Positions 10,521 through 24,600 of a stretch of 64,000 bases of DNA are shown here, in pieces. This DNA comes from Phallus indusiatus (taxonomy: Eukaryota; Basidiomycota; Agaricomycetes; Phallales; Phallaceae). The notes under the pieces are model-generated. The model was not told the DNA's origin and did not search any database. It saw only the letters and a program-made list of their open reading frames with translations. The position numbers and the translations under genes are program-made. The stretch is taken from assembly GCA_027605045.1 (NCBI GenBank), contig JAQFWX010000004.1, positions 2,552,683 through 2,616,682 of the forward strand, in the 5' to 3' direction. Position 1 is the first letter of the stretch. Each line of letters begins with the position of its first letter.

Positions 10521-13458
10521 ATGCCCCGTGAACAGAGGAAAAGAGGCAAGAAACATAAAGCGAAAACCGATGATGTTATCGAGGATACAGCCCAAGTTGC
10601 TTCATCATCAGCTATACCTATCTATGATGACCAGGTCGATGGGCTCAGCTCTGATGCACCTTTTGGTCATGTAGACCCCGACGTCAAAGCCTACTTTAAA
10701 ACTGTCGATGACCAGCTCAAAGAATGGCAGAATGAGGGAGTTGATACAGAGGTCGATGTAGATTTAGACCCAAATGAACGTAAGCCATTCTAGTCGCTAT
10801 TTACCATAGTCTCTGAGGTTTTGCTTTTCCATCTAGAGCGCCGCATGTTTTTCACCGCCGCTTTGTCTGAAATGAACGACAAAGAATTACAGCTTGCTAC
10901 AGATCCTGAGTGTTCTGTGATTCTGGAAAGAATGCTACATTCAATGGATGATTTTGCGCGACGTGTATTCACTGATAGTCTGGCGGGTTCGTAAGTGTTT
11001 GTTGCAAACCATTATTGAGAACGCTTTTTGATCTTGTATTTATAGGTGGATACAGCTAATGAAAGATAGATTCGCGTCGCATGTTTGCCAAACATTGTTT
11101 GCTTTGGCTATTGACACTATCCATCGAGAGGTACTTTTATTCCGCTTGAGAATTATCATGTTTTATAGACTTGTAATATGGGCTACAGACTCAAGGAGTT
11201 GTTTCATTAGCTCCTACAGATCCCGGAAAGGAGAGTTATTGAAAATGACTCAGCTGGTTTTGGATATATGCGAAGTGAACCACTTTTAACTTTTTTCAAT
11301 ATCGAAAATACTGATGTTTCATAGGGCATTCTCCCGGACATAACCGACCTGATGCGAAATCAGTTTGCATCCCATGTTATCCGTGCTTTATTAATATTAT
11401 TATGTCCATCGGGGGTGTTTACTTCCACTGAGGGTCATCATTCTCCCTCAACACGATCAAAAAAGAGCGCTCAGTGGAAAGCCAAAAAGGGTGACATGAA
11501 GTCAGTCTTGGACCCCAGTGACTCAAATACATCCGCTCCCGTTAACCTTATTCGACCAAAATCATTCATGGACATGGCCAAGCGGTTTCTTGACCATATT
11601 GGGCAGAATTTGGGAGGTAACGAAGTCCGTGCATTGGCTATAGATAAAGCTGCAAGTCCTCTGTTGCAAGTAAATTATTTTCAAACAAGAGTTTTTGTGA
11701 ACAATTTATGCTCAAGATTATAATAGATGTTCCTCGAACTAGAATCTCATCTTCAACAAGCGGATCAACCAAATAGCCTTATGGATCATGTTCTAACGGG
11801 CCTCATTTCTGATTTGCGTGAGCAGTAACTGTTCAAAACTATAGCTACATTCATTTTATCTGACTACTCCCAGATACCGGAAAGGAAGCTTCGTCTTCGG
11901 CTTATGTTGCCACTTTGTTAATGGATTCCACCTCTTCGCATCTTGCGGAATCATTGATAAGATTTTGTCCCATCACTGTTTTCAATCAGATATGGAAATT
12001 ATATTTGACTGAAGATATCTCACGACTCGCTTCCCATCCTGTTTCTAATTTCGTGGTTTCACGTGCCATTTCCCGAATCTCTGCACCGGACGTTATTGAA
12101 GTTAACGAACGGTTAGCAAGTGTTTGGAAAAAGTGTCTTAGTGTGTTTCAAAATATTTTCACGTCTGTCGTAATTATAACCCCTTTTTTTGCAGAGACAT
12201 CGCGTCTCGGTCCGTTAATTTCACTGATCAATCGTGCTGGATGTCTTCGTATTGTGATAAATGAACTGTTGCAGGTACATAGAACGAGAAGTTCGAAATA
12301 CAACTCTAATACTTTATTTAGGTTGTGCGTGACATTTTCGATCTGTCGCATACGACGGATCTCAGTTTATTCGTTTCTTGTGTCTTGCGGTTGAAACCTC
12401 GCAGTGTACTCAATATTTCCTTTTTCCCTTTCTCTCCCCTAACTAACTCTGTTTAGGAATATCTCAGGGCTCTGAACCAGAACGAAAAGTCAGACAAAGA
12501 TGGACATAAACCCGAAACTCAGGACGACGGTCATTCGTCATACCACAGATACGAAGCTGATCCTTTGGAACCAAAGATTCAAGGCTCCTTGCTGTTGCAA
12601 GCGATGCTCACTCTCCCAGAGCCGCAAAACGAAGTCGTTTTAGACAGGTTAGAATTGGTTTTTTTTCATTGACTTGAAGTGGTTTGTTAAGTATTTGCTT
12701 ATTTTCCTTGCAGTTTTTTGGCATTAGAACCATCTGCATTGCTTGCTTTCGCATGTCATCCTACAAGCTCTCGAGTAATTGACGCCGTTTTCGAAACATC
12801 ATCCGCAGTCAGCCTGCGGTCGAAGAAGAAAGTCGTCAATACTTTTGTCGATCAAACTTATTTGTTAATTGATGACCGCGTTGGAAGTAGAGTTGCGGAT
12901 CGGTTATGGGCTGCAGCTGATCCGTATTTGAAGGTAAGCCCAATAGCCGTATGACATTTCATGCGAATATGTCTGATAAAAACCTGAAAACAGGAGAAGA
13001 TGGCACGTTCGTTGATCCCTCACGAACAATTTTTAGCCGGTTCGAGATATGCCCGTTTTTTCACCCGTAAAGTCAATCTTCCGCTTTTGAAACGGAACCC
13101 ACAAGCTTGGAAGGAGGTCATGGCAAAAGAATCAGGAAAGCGCTCGTCTGCGAATGCAATTTCTATTCAAGACTCGAGAGCGGCGGGTCTGCAGGATAAC
13201 CGACCTGAGAAGGTAGCTGAACAACAGCCTTCGACGAAGAAGCGGAAAGACTCAGAGGCCGAATTAGGGGATGAGATCGATGCATTGTTCAGCAAAGTCA
13301 AGCGGCCCAAATTCTCGAAGCTGGAGGCGGCGACAGCGGCTGTTGAATCGAATTCGAAGCCTTCAACTTCAAGTTTGGATAAGTCTGTTCTCGAGGCGAT
13401 CAAAGGAGCACCTCGGACGGAGGAGAAACGGACCAAATCTAAATCTAAAAAAAAGTAA
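10521..13458 (+). CDS. NOP9: Nucleolar pumilio-family protein Nop9
   Basis: Nop9 binds the 20S pre-rRNA at the 3' end of 18S and is needed for 40S subunit maturation in the nucleolus. The start [16 protein letters not shown] is a basic nucleolar-type tail, followed by [19 protein letters not shown], typical of Nop9. PUF-like repeats follow over many short exons, with phrases such as [45 protein letters not shown] and [15 protein letters not shown]. Near the end comes [17 protein letters not shown] and a lysine-rich tail closing KSKSKKK. About ten exons are needed; I did not fix each border. The stop at 13456-13458 is clear. Confidence 0.87.
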
Positions 13459-14624
13459 TCTATATTTTCACGTAATCAATTTATTGCTGTTGGGTCTGCT
13501 GTATACATCTCATGCCAGTGTCAAGAGAAACCCATCACTGACTTCCCTGGCGTGATGATACTCTCCCGATTACCATTCAGATTCACCTTCATTACGCGAT
13601 GGGGTTTGGAGGTGAGATAGAAGTGAGCGAGGTAAGAACCCACATTGAACGCTACTCGTGTAAAAGAACGAGACTCGCATTGGTACATGTCAGTCTTCGC
13701 TACATTAGTAGTGTTAGTAAGAGTGTCAATGCTAAACCAGTACTCTAGTCAGTTCTGTCCATTCAGACAAATCATAGTGCTCTATTTGGGGTAAAGCCTT
13801 GGAAGTCAGATATTAAGGAAACGTTTTCATCCCATGAATTGACTTTGAAATTCATAAATCTATTATACAACTGATAGTTTATTATTTGGGGCTCTACATT
13901 GAGTCCCGGCGAACAAAATAACACAAATACATAAATGGCGTCCTTGATACAGACCCAAATTGTCCTCCAGAAAAATTCTCCTGCTAGTAGTACGAGTCAT
14001 CAAAAGCTCCGGAGCCTCTTTCAACGAAATATGACCCATGTGCATGAGTTCCCAACAAAATATCAGGTTTCTCCGGGTCGGACATCAAGATCACGCATGA
14101 TAGCGCATGATCTAACTAAAGACGAATCACTCCCGGCGGAAATGTAGTATTGTGACATTTTGTTCGCAGCAGAGACCTAGGATCTTGTTCCTCGTAGAAA
14201 TGGAGTTTACATACGCTGACCAGGCGTCATCGACGCCAAAACCGGTGCAATGCGTTGCGCTCATGGGTATGATTATAGACTTTTCATGGCCGATGAGCGC
14301 AAATATGGCGTGAATACACATACTACATACTGCAATCGTTTTTTCTTTCTTCGCTGCCACGAAGTTGCGCTATTTGAGCATGGACGTCAGGACAGAGAAA
14401 AATGACCTTCATGAGAATGGGTCGTTTCTTAGCGACATTTGTTTATGCAGGATTGGCCAACTTAGACGTAGAAACGCAGAGCAGATCTTCTGAGTCACGC
14501 GTCAATAGATTGGGAGAAAAGGCCAAAGTATGTTAGACGGGCGTCTCCTGTCTAATTCCCGATCTCAAACGCCAGTTGTCACGGCGTGACTCACATTGTT
14601 GCCTTCCTGTTATCAAAATATTTT
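13459..14624. other. Intergenic, about 1.2 kb
   Basis: Begins with the NOP9 3' region. Short frames on both strands (for example 14127-14360 minus and 13935-14147 plus) have no recognisable motif or exon partners. The promoter of the 335-aa gene at 14625 should be near the right end. No repeats noticed. Confidence 0.45.
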
Positions 14625-15889
14625 ATGGCCTTGCGACCAACGCCAAGTCAATCTGGGAACAAACGATATAATATTGAGAGGTGTGTTTCTATGATATCGT
14701 CTCTTCAAACTGCTCATTCAAATAGCTCTGATGTTCTTGACCAATTTCGTATCAACATTTCCGAAGAAGGATCTCAAAACATTCTGTGGTACAAGGTAGG
14801 TGGATGGATAATGAATAACAGGCTTGCCTCATATCTATTCCCTCTCTATTGTTTAGGAAAGGCATATTGACGAACATGAAATTGTAGAAAGTTTGATAGT
14901 GAAGTCGTTTCCACTTCCGGCAGCCATGCTTTATTTCGTCCTAACTCAACAAGATTCTAGGACAGTACGAGCAAATCAGTGAAATGGTCAATTCACAAAC
15001 CTCGAGATGGATGGTACTTGCGTCTGAGGTCCCCAGCCTTTCCTCCAAATGTATTCATATCACTCATTCCGCCACCACCGACAGTCAAGCCTTCCGAGCT
15101 CCCAACCTCTAATGGAGGCTCTGCTGTCAAACCCGAAGAAGAGGGCTCACTAACATTCATTGTACGAACATCATTCTCACCACAGTCCTCAAACAATGTA
15201 TCGTCTGTCACACCAACCCACTCTTATCCTCCTCCCTCACCGCAAACTGTAACCGCTCAGTCATCAGCTGCATCAACACCAATCGCTACTGGGGTTCAGC
15301 CACCTACACAACTAAACGAAGTAAACGCAAAATTAAACAAGATCATAACTCCCCCACAAAAATTTTCAATCACCCGCTTTCTGCTTTCACCATCTGCTAC
15401 ACCCTCTTCACCTGTCTCCCCTGCACCAGCTAGCGGAATTACCGGATTTTTCAACCGTACTCTAGCCTACTTGAGTCCTCCGATTAAAGCACGCGTATCA
15501 TTTTTCCTTGCACCCGTGCTAACCTCTGGGAGCACGTTCTCACCGCTCTTGACTTTTGTGGAGCGAACTTCCGCTTTATCCGTCGCAACTGTAGGCACTT
15601 TGACCATTAACAAGATTATTGAACAGCAAATGGGCGTAGAAACTGCCTTTTGGGTTGCAGTCTCTCTTGCATATCTTGAGTTCTTATTTGACAGAGATGT
15701 GTGTTTGAATTTTCTATCATCAATATCCACGTGTTTATCATATGAACTCCTTTCATTCTCAGTCTTATCTAGCCGCCGCGAATGGTTGATCAACACTGCA
15801 GTTCAGTCTTATTTATTTTGTGCATGACATCGATCCTTGTTTTGGTACGAGGTTTGGAAATCCTCATATCGTGTCTGCTATCTAATTGA
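14625..15889 (+). CDS. Uncharacterised proline/serine-rich protein with membrane-type segments, five exons (335 aa)
   Basis: I do not recognise a named family. The chain 14625-14680, 14726-14795, 14857-14883, 14961-15698 and 15773-15889 gives 335 residues with consistent phases. The third intron ends CTAACTCAACAAGATTCTAG, with a perfect branch site. The N-terminal part (SQNILWYK then SVKWSIHKPRDGWYLRLRSP) looks like a folded beta-rich domain and is followed by FPPNVFISLIPPP. The middle is low-complexity Pro/Ser/Thr. Near the end hydrophobic stretches appear: VETAFWVAVSLAYLEFLF, and after the last intron VLFILCMTSILVLV. It may be membrane-associated. Reading through the last intron instead would end at 15827. 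Confidence 0.6.
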
Positions 15890-16123
15890 GCTACCAGAAC
15901 CCTGCTAGATATTCATTTGCTTTACTCGCCCAAAAGGTCAGATACCAAAGGTATGTAAACAAATGCTGATTTCTTCATTCGACAACGATGTATACTCAAT
16001 GTTCATGATTAGCTTGCTCGACTTGTTTTCCATACCCCTTTCTAGTAAAGCTTCCCGGTTGAAGCATCACTGTTGTACTCTAACTATATAAGATAATTTA
16101 TAAATACTCCATCTACCAGTACT

Positions 16124-17961
16124 CTACACCATCGACACCCCTCCTTCAGAACTCGACGTTTCGGCAATATCAATTATGTCATCACTATCTTCTTCGTCCT
16201 CATGTTGCGTAGGAACATTCTCTTCATCGACAATATCCAGTTGTCCATGACCTTCAGCGATTAATGTTTGGTGGATATATCTTCCTGTGTCTCTGATGCT
16301 CCTAATAGAGAAAGTCAAGGTCGGAAGCTGAACATCATCGATTCTTTTCTCGTTTCTTTCGCGAAATTCTAGTGTCAATCGGCAAAGAAAAATAGACGAG
16401 AGACTTTTATTATGTTTTATAATTATCAGCTTTGTAAGTGGATGAAGAGAAGAGTGCTAACCAGTTTTGGAAAAACCCTCCAATAGAACTTTCGGCGGAC
16501 TATGACGAGCGTTATGATACGGTGTTGAGTCCAGAGTCAAAAAACGTACCGAAATAGGCACCTATATTATTGGACTCATCAGTACAATTACTTCATATAA
16601 TTCAACAAGCTGAGTCTCACCAAATTTAACACGATAGTAGCGACATTAAGAAGGACGATCAAACTTAAATTAAATTAGGATAAGAGAGTGCGGTCAACGA
16701 AGCAGGTTTATTCTCACAGGTATCTGACAAGTCCTAAAAAAGACATTTAAGCGTTACTGACTGAAACCCAAAAAGGCAACCCAAAGTCATTCAAGTACCT
16801 TGTTCTAGTAACAAAACGGGAATTGCGTTTGCAGATTTCAGGGCCGTTTTCTTCTGCAACCTCCATGTCCCAAATGTGTAGTAAAGGGTGCCCACAAATA
16901 CTATCGAGTCGTACACGGTCACCAGGACGTTTTGTAGAGTAGATACGACTGTTGAATTTTATATTAGAACTTCCATTGTTTCAAGGTCTAGTAGTAAAAG
17001 ATATATGCGCACCCCTGATTTGGAATAGTGATATTATTTTGCATTCAGTCAGAGCAAAGGTACTTCTTAAGATAAAATAAACCTAACTTGTTAGCAATAG
17101 TGAGCTGGCCATTGGCATCTAGTTCGTTAACGGTTATACCGCCTATAAATGTGGAGTTCATGAATGATAATCGATAATCAACAACCGGTTCACATGAAAT
17201 CTAACTTACCAGCGATATTTAACCCAACCGTTATTACGAAAAGAATCAATAAAAATATCGCCCATATTTTTTTACCGCTAGAAATGGCGTAGAGCCTCGT
17301 TCCCCATAGACCTTTGAATTACATTCATATTTTTTGAGCAAAGGGATTGGGTGAAAAACAAACCTTGTACCCCAATAAGGCCTCCGACGGAGAGTAGTGC
17401 TGGTAGGATTTGTCCGCCAAACCGACCTGGGCCAAGATAATTGCTGTGTCTCAACGTTAGCAAAAGCAACCGAAAAAAGGTGCTTCGCTTGCTTACAGGT
17501 CGAACGTCTGGAAAATAGTTAGCAAGAATGTTCGAAAAAAAAGAAGTGTTCGGTTTTAATTACCAAAAGAAAATTAATGATAGTTTCGAGGAGGAAAATT
17601 GCTATAGGGCAATAGCGAGTTAAGAGGTAGAGTAAACTCGTCAGGCCAAATTTCTTGTCGTAGATGTATTTGACTTCTTGCGGGAATGTCAATATTGCTT
17701 CGTATATGGAAAGAACTATACGAAAGGTGTTTTGAGTCGATGAAAAGAAGTTGATTAGGAGAGGAAGATGGAGATTCGTACCCGTAATAGCGATTAGGCT
17801 GAATTGCAGTAAGTTACTATAGATTTGGAAGAAAGGTATATGTAAATAACGGGCAAGGAAATTATTACGTTGAACACATACATTTCATTGATTGATTGAA
17901 TGTACTCTTGTAGTATTTCGAGATCCTCTGGGGATAATGCGGTAAGGTTCGAATTATCCAT
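16124..17961 (-). CDS. DUF6533-like multi-pass membrane protein
   Basis: The first exon (start MDNSNLTALSPEDLEILQE) leads into many short exons. They carry VIISLP, then FRIVLSIYEAILTFPQEVKYIYDKKFGLTSLLYLLTRY. The EVKYIY-KK-xx-SLLYLLxRY phrase is the hallmark of DUF6533, an N-terminal domain of basidiomycete seven-helix proteins. Further hydrophobic segments between 16500 and 17600 fit several more helices. The last exon (16124-16378) is an acidic cytoplasmic tail with EEDSDDIIDIAETSSSEGG. Function of the family is unknown; a receptor-like role has been suggested only by topology. Many introns (roughly ten) make the inner borders uncertain. Confidence 0.7.
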
Positions 17962-19145
17962 CGGAAACCAGCTCTCTGAGGATTTATTAGTATTAGGGAG
18001 AAATAGTGTAGTTTGTTAAGACATTTTTTGCGAAGATTTCACAGTATTTTAATGATAAAAACTAGCACCGGTGGGACCTTGGCGGGACATAGCAATTACT
18101 CATCGTTGTCCGATCGTATCAAGGTTTTGTTTTTGGCTTAGCTTCAAGGTGTAAGTGCTATTAATATATAGATGACATAGCACATGTAAGTTCTCGAATT
18201 GAATACTGTTCGGCGGTCTAGGATCAGTTTTCATCACAATAATCAAATCGTCTAGGAAAAACGTTGGCATCACCTTAGTACTACGGGAGTGGATCCGAAG
18301 CCCAAGACCTGTGGTATTATGTACACTTCAACGATTTGCTTTGACTTCGCTAGCGGTCTTGGAATTAATCGGCTACCAATGAAAATTCGAGCCGGCTCTA
18401 ATTGGAAAATCGTGTCAATATTTGGGAAATCGTAATAAATGCAAATCTCTTCTTGGACAGCCCCATTGGCAGGGTTGGCCCGTAAGAACAGGGCGATCAA
18501 CAAATTACACTGCATTCAAAGCACAAACCGCGTTTTATGCTTTTAAGGACCACCAAACATCCGTACTGGCTTTAAGTTTTGAAACAAGGAAACTTGAAGG
18601 TATGGCTGGAGACTAGCAACTATCAGTATATCGACCGTTGTGAGGGTGGTGTTCACGATCGGAAACCGTAGAAAGTCTAAAAAAAGGTCTGGCGTGTTGG
18701 GATATTTCTGACCGATTTCTCGACTAGTAGCTAATAGGACGCCTGACGTTTGACTAGCTGTGATCCGCGATTAAACGTCTGTGGAATTAGGTACATACAT
18801 ACATATGTCTGCACATTGTTTGTACCATCGTTCACTTGTCAATCAAAGAAGCCTAGAAGTCCTTAGGTGCTTGTCAAAATATACATATCCGGCACACGTG
18901 TGTTGCCTTTCAAGAAATAGATGGGGAGGGGATTGATGGCATCAACGACGAATTCAACGGGTTTGGAATGAGCCTGAGTGCCAGCGCTTTAAACACAGCC
19001 GACAGAGGATTGGTACATGTAAACAATAAGCAGAATGAAGTTTAGTTTTCGGAAAGTGACTGTGCCCAAAATTGTTGTAGGTTGTTTGATATTGGTTGTT
19101 ATGTAGTAAAGGTCTACTCGGCCATTTCGGGGTGGTAGGAAATCG
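17962..19145. other. Intergenic, about 1.2 kb
   Basis: Contains upstream sequence of the DUF6533-like gene and the 3' region of the methyltransferase. One minus frame (18270-18515) has no recognisable motif and overlaps a plus frame of similar length; I treat both as chance. No structured repeat seen. Confidence 0.4.
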
Positions 19146-20291
19146 CTATTTGGGTTTAGAAGCTCCCACGACGACGTATTGGCCACCAGCGGTATACCAC
19201 CATCGGAAAACCATCGCAGTCAAGTACCATAGGACACCCTTTGTTTTCAAGAAACCCGTAAACTGAGGGAAAACATCGTTGCTGATGTCCTCGATTTTGA
19301 TATCAACATATCCAGCCCGAACTAGGCATGCTTCGTACTCCTCGATTGTCATTAGGTTTTCTTTATCAACCGAGAGTAAGGTTGTCACTATATAATATAA
19401 GAGGGATGGTGGTGGTTTCGAGATCGTAAGGTCTGCTAGAGCGATTCTGCCACCTGGTGTAAGGCGCGCGAAGCATTGTTGAAGAAAAAATTCTTTTGTT
19501 ACAAAGTGATAGGCGCAGTCTATTGCGGTAATGGTTGAATATAGGAATTCAGAAGATGGAGACGGAGGTGGAGGACAAAGAGGATGATCTGAGGGTGAGT
19601 TTCCCGGGGAATATACTGCATCGGCGCACCAAACTTTGACCTGACATTTGGAGGCTTGTTCTAAGGTATTCTGGATGACGGATATACGATTTCTAGCTCT
19701 ATTCGAATGTGTCTTAAGACTGGTTATCCCGGATAGAGTTTCAGGTATTGGGACGGATGCATTGGTTAGGTGGAGGAGGAGCGAATCACCACAGCCATGT
19801 CCGACGTCTAGAAGTGGTTCTTGAATAACAAAAGGAATTCCAGCTGGTAATGACCAACCTAATACACGACCGTTGGGAATGGGTCTTCCTTCTTGGATTA
19901 CCTTCAACGCCAGAGCTTCAATTTCGAGTCATGATGATGCCTTGACGAGATGTTCTCTGGTTTGCACCTTACCTTCACATGCTTCTGGATAATATTTTCG
20001 ATCCTGATGTGATGTTAGAACTAGATAAAGAATATACGGTCGAGAGAAAGAGACCTTCCAATATCCCATATTAAGCCATTCCGTTGTTTGCCGTTGGCCT
20101 TCTGGCTTGTCGTTTGGATGAACGTTTAGGCCTAAATGGTAGGTGCCATAAGGATCGGACATGTTCGATTTCATGATGAGGTAAATTGTCGCCAGAATCG
20201 CCAATGATACTATCGCGACGATCATTACTACCACGTACGAATTGGCGTGGACGAGGAATAAGATCGAGAGCCTATTCAATCCCGGCGTCAC
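19146..20291 (-). CDS. Membrane-anchored class I SAM-dependent methyltransferase (345 aa)
   Basis: Three exons (20055-20291, 19973-20003, 19146-19915) give 345 residues in frame. Residues about 15-40 form one transmembrane helix (VVVMIVAIVSLAILATIYLIM). Then comes TEWLNMGYWK, a common phrase before methyltransferase folds. The SAM-binding motif I is LLDVGHGCGDS (about residue 120). CADAVY lies further on, and motif IV-type IDCAYHF leads to LTPGGRIALADL (post-I/VI region). A C-terminal hydrophobic stretch (LWYLTAMVFRWWY) may also touch the membrane. Substrate unknown; the layout resembles small-molecule or lipid methyltransferases, and I would not narrow it further. Confidence 0.78.
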
Positions 20292-20453
20292 AGGCTCAGC
20301 CCGCTGCTTTAGGTTGGCACTAAACCCCTAGAGTACAAGTTTGAAGGATTTTTATTTTTGCCGTGACTAGTGTGTTAAGAAGTTTCCATAGTAACATACT
20401 TTTTGCACTTTGTTTTAATATGCTGGTGATTACGATACTCAAAAGATATGTAC

Positions 20454-21432
20454 CTAATATACTATAAGTTCTCCCTCAATCGCACTTTCCTCCATCCCCA
20501 ATCTCTCTAAGGCTATAACGAAACGTTCACGATCTAAACGTTTAAGATACTTCAGTATCTTGGCTCGTGTATGAACTAAATGTCGAAGAGAACGTCGATT
20601 TGCGACGTCCTTGTTACACCGTTGTAAATGTTGATGCAAGTTCCGGATTTTCATGGTTAGTAAGGCGGCTTCTCAGTCAAATGATCAATCAGTTACTTTT
20701 ATTCACATGAGGCATCGATGAGGGAGCTGTACCTTGAACTTCTGGTCTTCCGGTATCGTTAGGTTTACCGGGCGGTGAGAACGCTTCAACACATCGCCGT
20801 CTGTTTTCAAAAGCTATCCCGGCGGCATTAGCATTGCGAAGGTCGGTTATCCTGGCTAGCATGTGAACGCTGGGCAGTTCTTCCCATTCAGCCCTGAGGA
20901 GATCTTGTTGGACGGTTTCTTTGTGAGGGTTGGTGACATTGGCGTTAATGATATTGCGTTTTGCAGCCACACGGGGTAATGAGTCAAATAATAGGTGCTG
21001 TGCCTCCGGATCGCCACTCAGACCCCATTGAAAATGCTCTGGAATGTCAACATGAGCTTGTGTGTCCATGGTATACTTTTTGTCGGGAGAATGAATGTCT
21101 TCTCGTTTGACCAGGATTTTGTTCAAGTCGCAACTGAGCCATTTAGGCTCATCTCCAGGACGGTGTCCTAAGATAGGATCAGCTTTCATGCTTTGTTGCG
21201 ATCGAGCCTTCTCAATGCGTTTAGTGATATTTTCTTTCCTCGTTGCTCGGGCTACGACGACCCGATGTGATACATGTCTCGGAGCGGAGGTGTGGAAGAA
21301 GGTAGAAGACGAGGCCAAATTAGGTAGACCTTTTGTTGAAAAAAAAATCATAATATTAGATGTTGTGAATAAAAAAAGATTGATGTTTGTTTCACCAATT
21401 GGTATTCGCGGGCGTAGGGACAAGAAAGACAT
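20454..21432 (-). CDS. MRPS28: Mitochondrial ribosomal protein uS15m (S15/MRPS28)
   Basis: A component of the mitochondrial small ribosomal subunit that contacts the central domain of its rRNA. Two exons (20733-21432, 20454-20668) give 304 residues; the intron joins VQ to AALLTMKIRNLHQHL. The C-terminal S15 signature is clear: NLHQHLQRCNKDVANRRSL, then LVHTRAKILKYLKRLDRERF. The long N-terminal extension, starting MSFLSLRPRIPIGETN with few acids, and FFHTSAPRHVSHRVVVARA fit a mitochondrial targeting peptide plus a fungal extension. The protein is much longer than bacterial S15 (about 89 aa), as usual for fungal uS15m. It is divergent from SSK1. Confidence 0.87.
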
Positions 21433-21666
21433 AATTAACCTTTAAGAGCACAGGCTCCTTATGAGCGGGAGATGCCGTGGTCGGCTGGCTGTCCGCGTCT
21501 TTGTACATTCATCCGCCGTCTCTGCAGGGATACGCTCTTGGCTCGTTACTTCGCTGCTAAGTTTAGCCGTTTCCTGACCAGTTGGTGGCTGATATTTCTA
21601 CGAACAGAAGTAAGTTTTCTCCTTATAAAGCCAGGCGGAAATGATATTCCTAACCTCCTTTTTTTC

Positions 21667-24600
21667 ATGCCTCGCAGCAACGCAGAAAATTTGCTGGCTC
21701 GATCAAGTTATGAGCCACGCCGCATAACTAGGTATTTTGCAATTTCACCGGCATCTTCGAGTCGACTTGGAAGCTTACAATGTCATCATTTTCTTCGTGA
21801 CAGACTTCTCATGCCCACAAAATCAACGTTTCCACAAAGTCCTCCCGGCGATGCAACCTCCAGTACGACGCCAACCGATTTCTTCTCCTCCTCCTCACGT
21901 CACAATTCTCAAGTACTTCATGACTTTCAACTAGGACCTGATATGACGGGTAATAATATGGTCGACACTGCACAGGAGATACCTGCCATGTCGAGTCCTA
22001 GTGAAGCTCCGACCACTTCCCCTACAGTGCCTCGCCTATCTCGAGCATACTCCACTCCTATGCCACAGCAAATTACACATTGGCAACGCCCTCGACGTCT
22101 TCAATCCACTCTATCCGACATTCCTTCACAGCCTACACCCGACCAGCATTTTCAGGATTTGGCTCTTGAACTAGCGGACTCGGTTCAACAAACTGTTCAG
22201 ACCTTATTTCATCTCTCTCCTCCACACATCTTCGACCCTGCCAAAGAACAATTCTCATCATGCGCTGTTCAAATCCCTACTTCTTCTTTGTCAGCCCTCT
22301 TGACATCCATGAAACATCTCAATTATATCTCTGCGAATATGCAGACGCTGGGCATGCCATATACGGACACTTCCAACCCAGACGCTGTCACCGCAGATGA
22401 ATTTGACATTGGTGAAGTCTTACAAAGTGTCGGGGACTCATTCAGCGGTCTTGCATCTGGCGCTGAGGTCGATGTTGTTCTCCATCACGGGGATGCCATT
22501 CAACATATGGGTGTGAAAGGCGACGAATGCGGTATTTCATACGCATTAACTCATGTGAACCCTTTTTTCCCCACCTCTTTTTAGAAAAATTCCCACTCTT
22601 ACTCTTTTCATTGACAGGTCATTCATCAGATTTTAGCAACAGCCCAAAGCGGAGACAGCCTTGAAATTGGCCTTTCAATTTCAGCTTCCCCCAATAATGA
22701 ACTAGACCCCTCATTTACACCTTCTACTCCTGCCCCTGAATCTTCCTCTTCCGTTGACGATTTTCTCACGTGCACATTCGATATCGCCCATAAATTCTTA
22801 CCTTCAGAAATCGTATTATCAGATGGCGCGCTCTCTCCTGAAGAGAAGGCTGGTCCATCTGTCGAGCTTAGAAACGAAAATGAAGAATTTTCATTACCCT
22901 CCTTGTTCCTGAAAAATGCACAACCAAGACTAGAACCCTCATTCGATTCAATCATATTACGGCGTCTCCTATCACGTATTCATGGTGTCCTTCGGGCTGA
23001 GATGATCGGCGGCCCAGAAGGCACATCAATACAAGGTCGTAGGTGTCAATTAATATTCCAGCTGGAACGTGGTCCTCCCTTATCCGTTCTATCCCAAAAA
23101 CACTCTCCGATGGGGGATGAAGAATATTCTGATTATACAACATCCAATGTTCCATTAGCCCGCGAACCAAGTATGGAAGAGTTGATGGTTTTTGCCGAAA
23201 GTCTTAAAGGAAAAGAGGCCGCGTTCCATGCAAGCTCCAAAAGTACATTTGCGCATCACCTAACGCGTTATTTGGTATCATGGGGTGTTGTTATTGCACA
23301 TCTTCCGTCCGATTACGCCGAAGAACAGGACTTCTGGGATGATTCGCTGGACGAGGGTATCCCAACACTTGCAACACAGCATGCACCTGCTCGTAATCTG
23401 GCTGTTAATAATACACCAGAAAACCCTATTTCTATGATTATTATCGACGACGACATACACGCACTTCGTCGGCGCCTTTTGAAGCATCGAGCGGAAATGG
23501 CGCCTAGTACATCGGGACGAAACAGGCCGTCCCTTTCTACTAATTACAGAACTAAATCATCCCCTTCTATCAGAAATATATTACTGGCTGCAAGCGTTCA
23601 GTCTACCCCTCCTCCTGTCCCCGTACCTTTCACTCCCGCTCCTATCATACATTTCACTAGTTTGGCCCGATATAAACTTGTAAAAGATGTCATTCAAGGT
23701 GTTGTTTTTTCTCCAGGGGCTGCACCGTTGCTTCCTGAAGTTATTGTCATCCCCAAACCCGCTGGACCGCGTCGCATTCTCACCGCCTTGCACACTGCTA
23801 TGACGAAGCCCATCGTCGATTCGTTCTTTTCACCTATTGCTACGTCTCCACCGAGTCCAGGACTTGTATCTCCTGCATCTACTCATACAGCTTCTTCCTC
23901 AGGTCGCCGCAAGCAGCCTAGTAGTACAGCTGCGCCCAGCGGCAGTCGAACTAACTCGGAGCGTGCAATGCGTTCCAATTCGGAGAGCTATACTGTTTCA
24001 TCGATTTCACCTTTGTCTCAACAGGAAACGTTCGAATATTTCCCTGAGGAAGCGGTACCGCTTGGTGATTCGCCTGCGTCAGGGATGGTCATTCACAGTC
24101 CCGACGGACGACCAAAGATTCTTTTCCAGCCACAGTCAAGAAGCGGTTCATTGAAAGGGGAAAGTCCTGCTATGGACAATAACTCCCTCCGCCCTCCCTC
24201 GCGTCGTTCTGGGAAGAGTATTTCACGCAGGGATGGTGGTGGATCTGCTGTTTCATCTTCGGAGAGCGTCTCACGTGTTTCTTCAGGCGGACGAGCTAAA
24301 TCAGCATCTGACCCGCGTGGTTCAAGATACCGTCAAGGGATCTCTCCTATATCACCTTTGGGAGAACCTAGTTTTAGACCTACAGAGTACGGCCGTAGAG
24401 TTCCGGAAGAGCTGGATTCTTCGACGCAGGAGCAGCTCCGTGCGGTTGCGTCCATGAGCTGGCAAGAAGCGACAAAACATTTGGCTATGACTCCTGTTGC
24501 TACCCCTGGAGGCGATGGCATGATTGAACCCGTTATCCCTGTTCCTTCTGTCGAACCGCCGCCCTCTGTTCGAAGTAATAGTGGTAGTAGTCAAGTCATT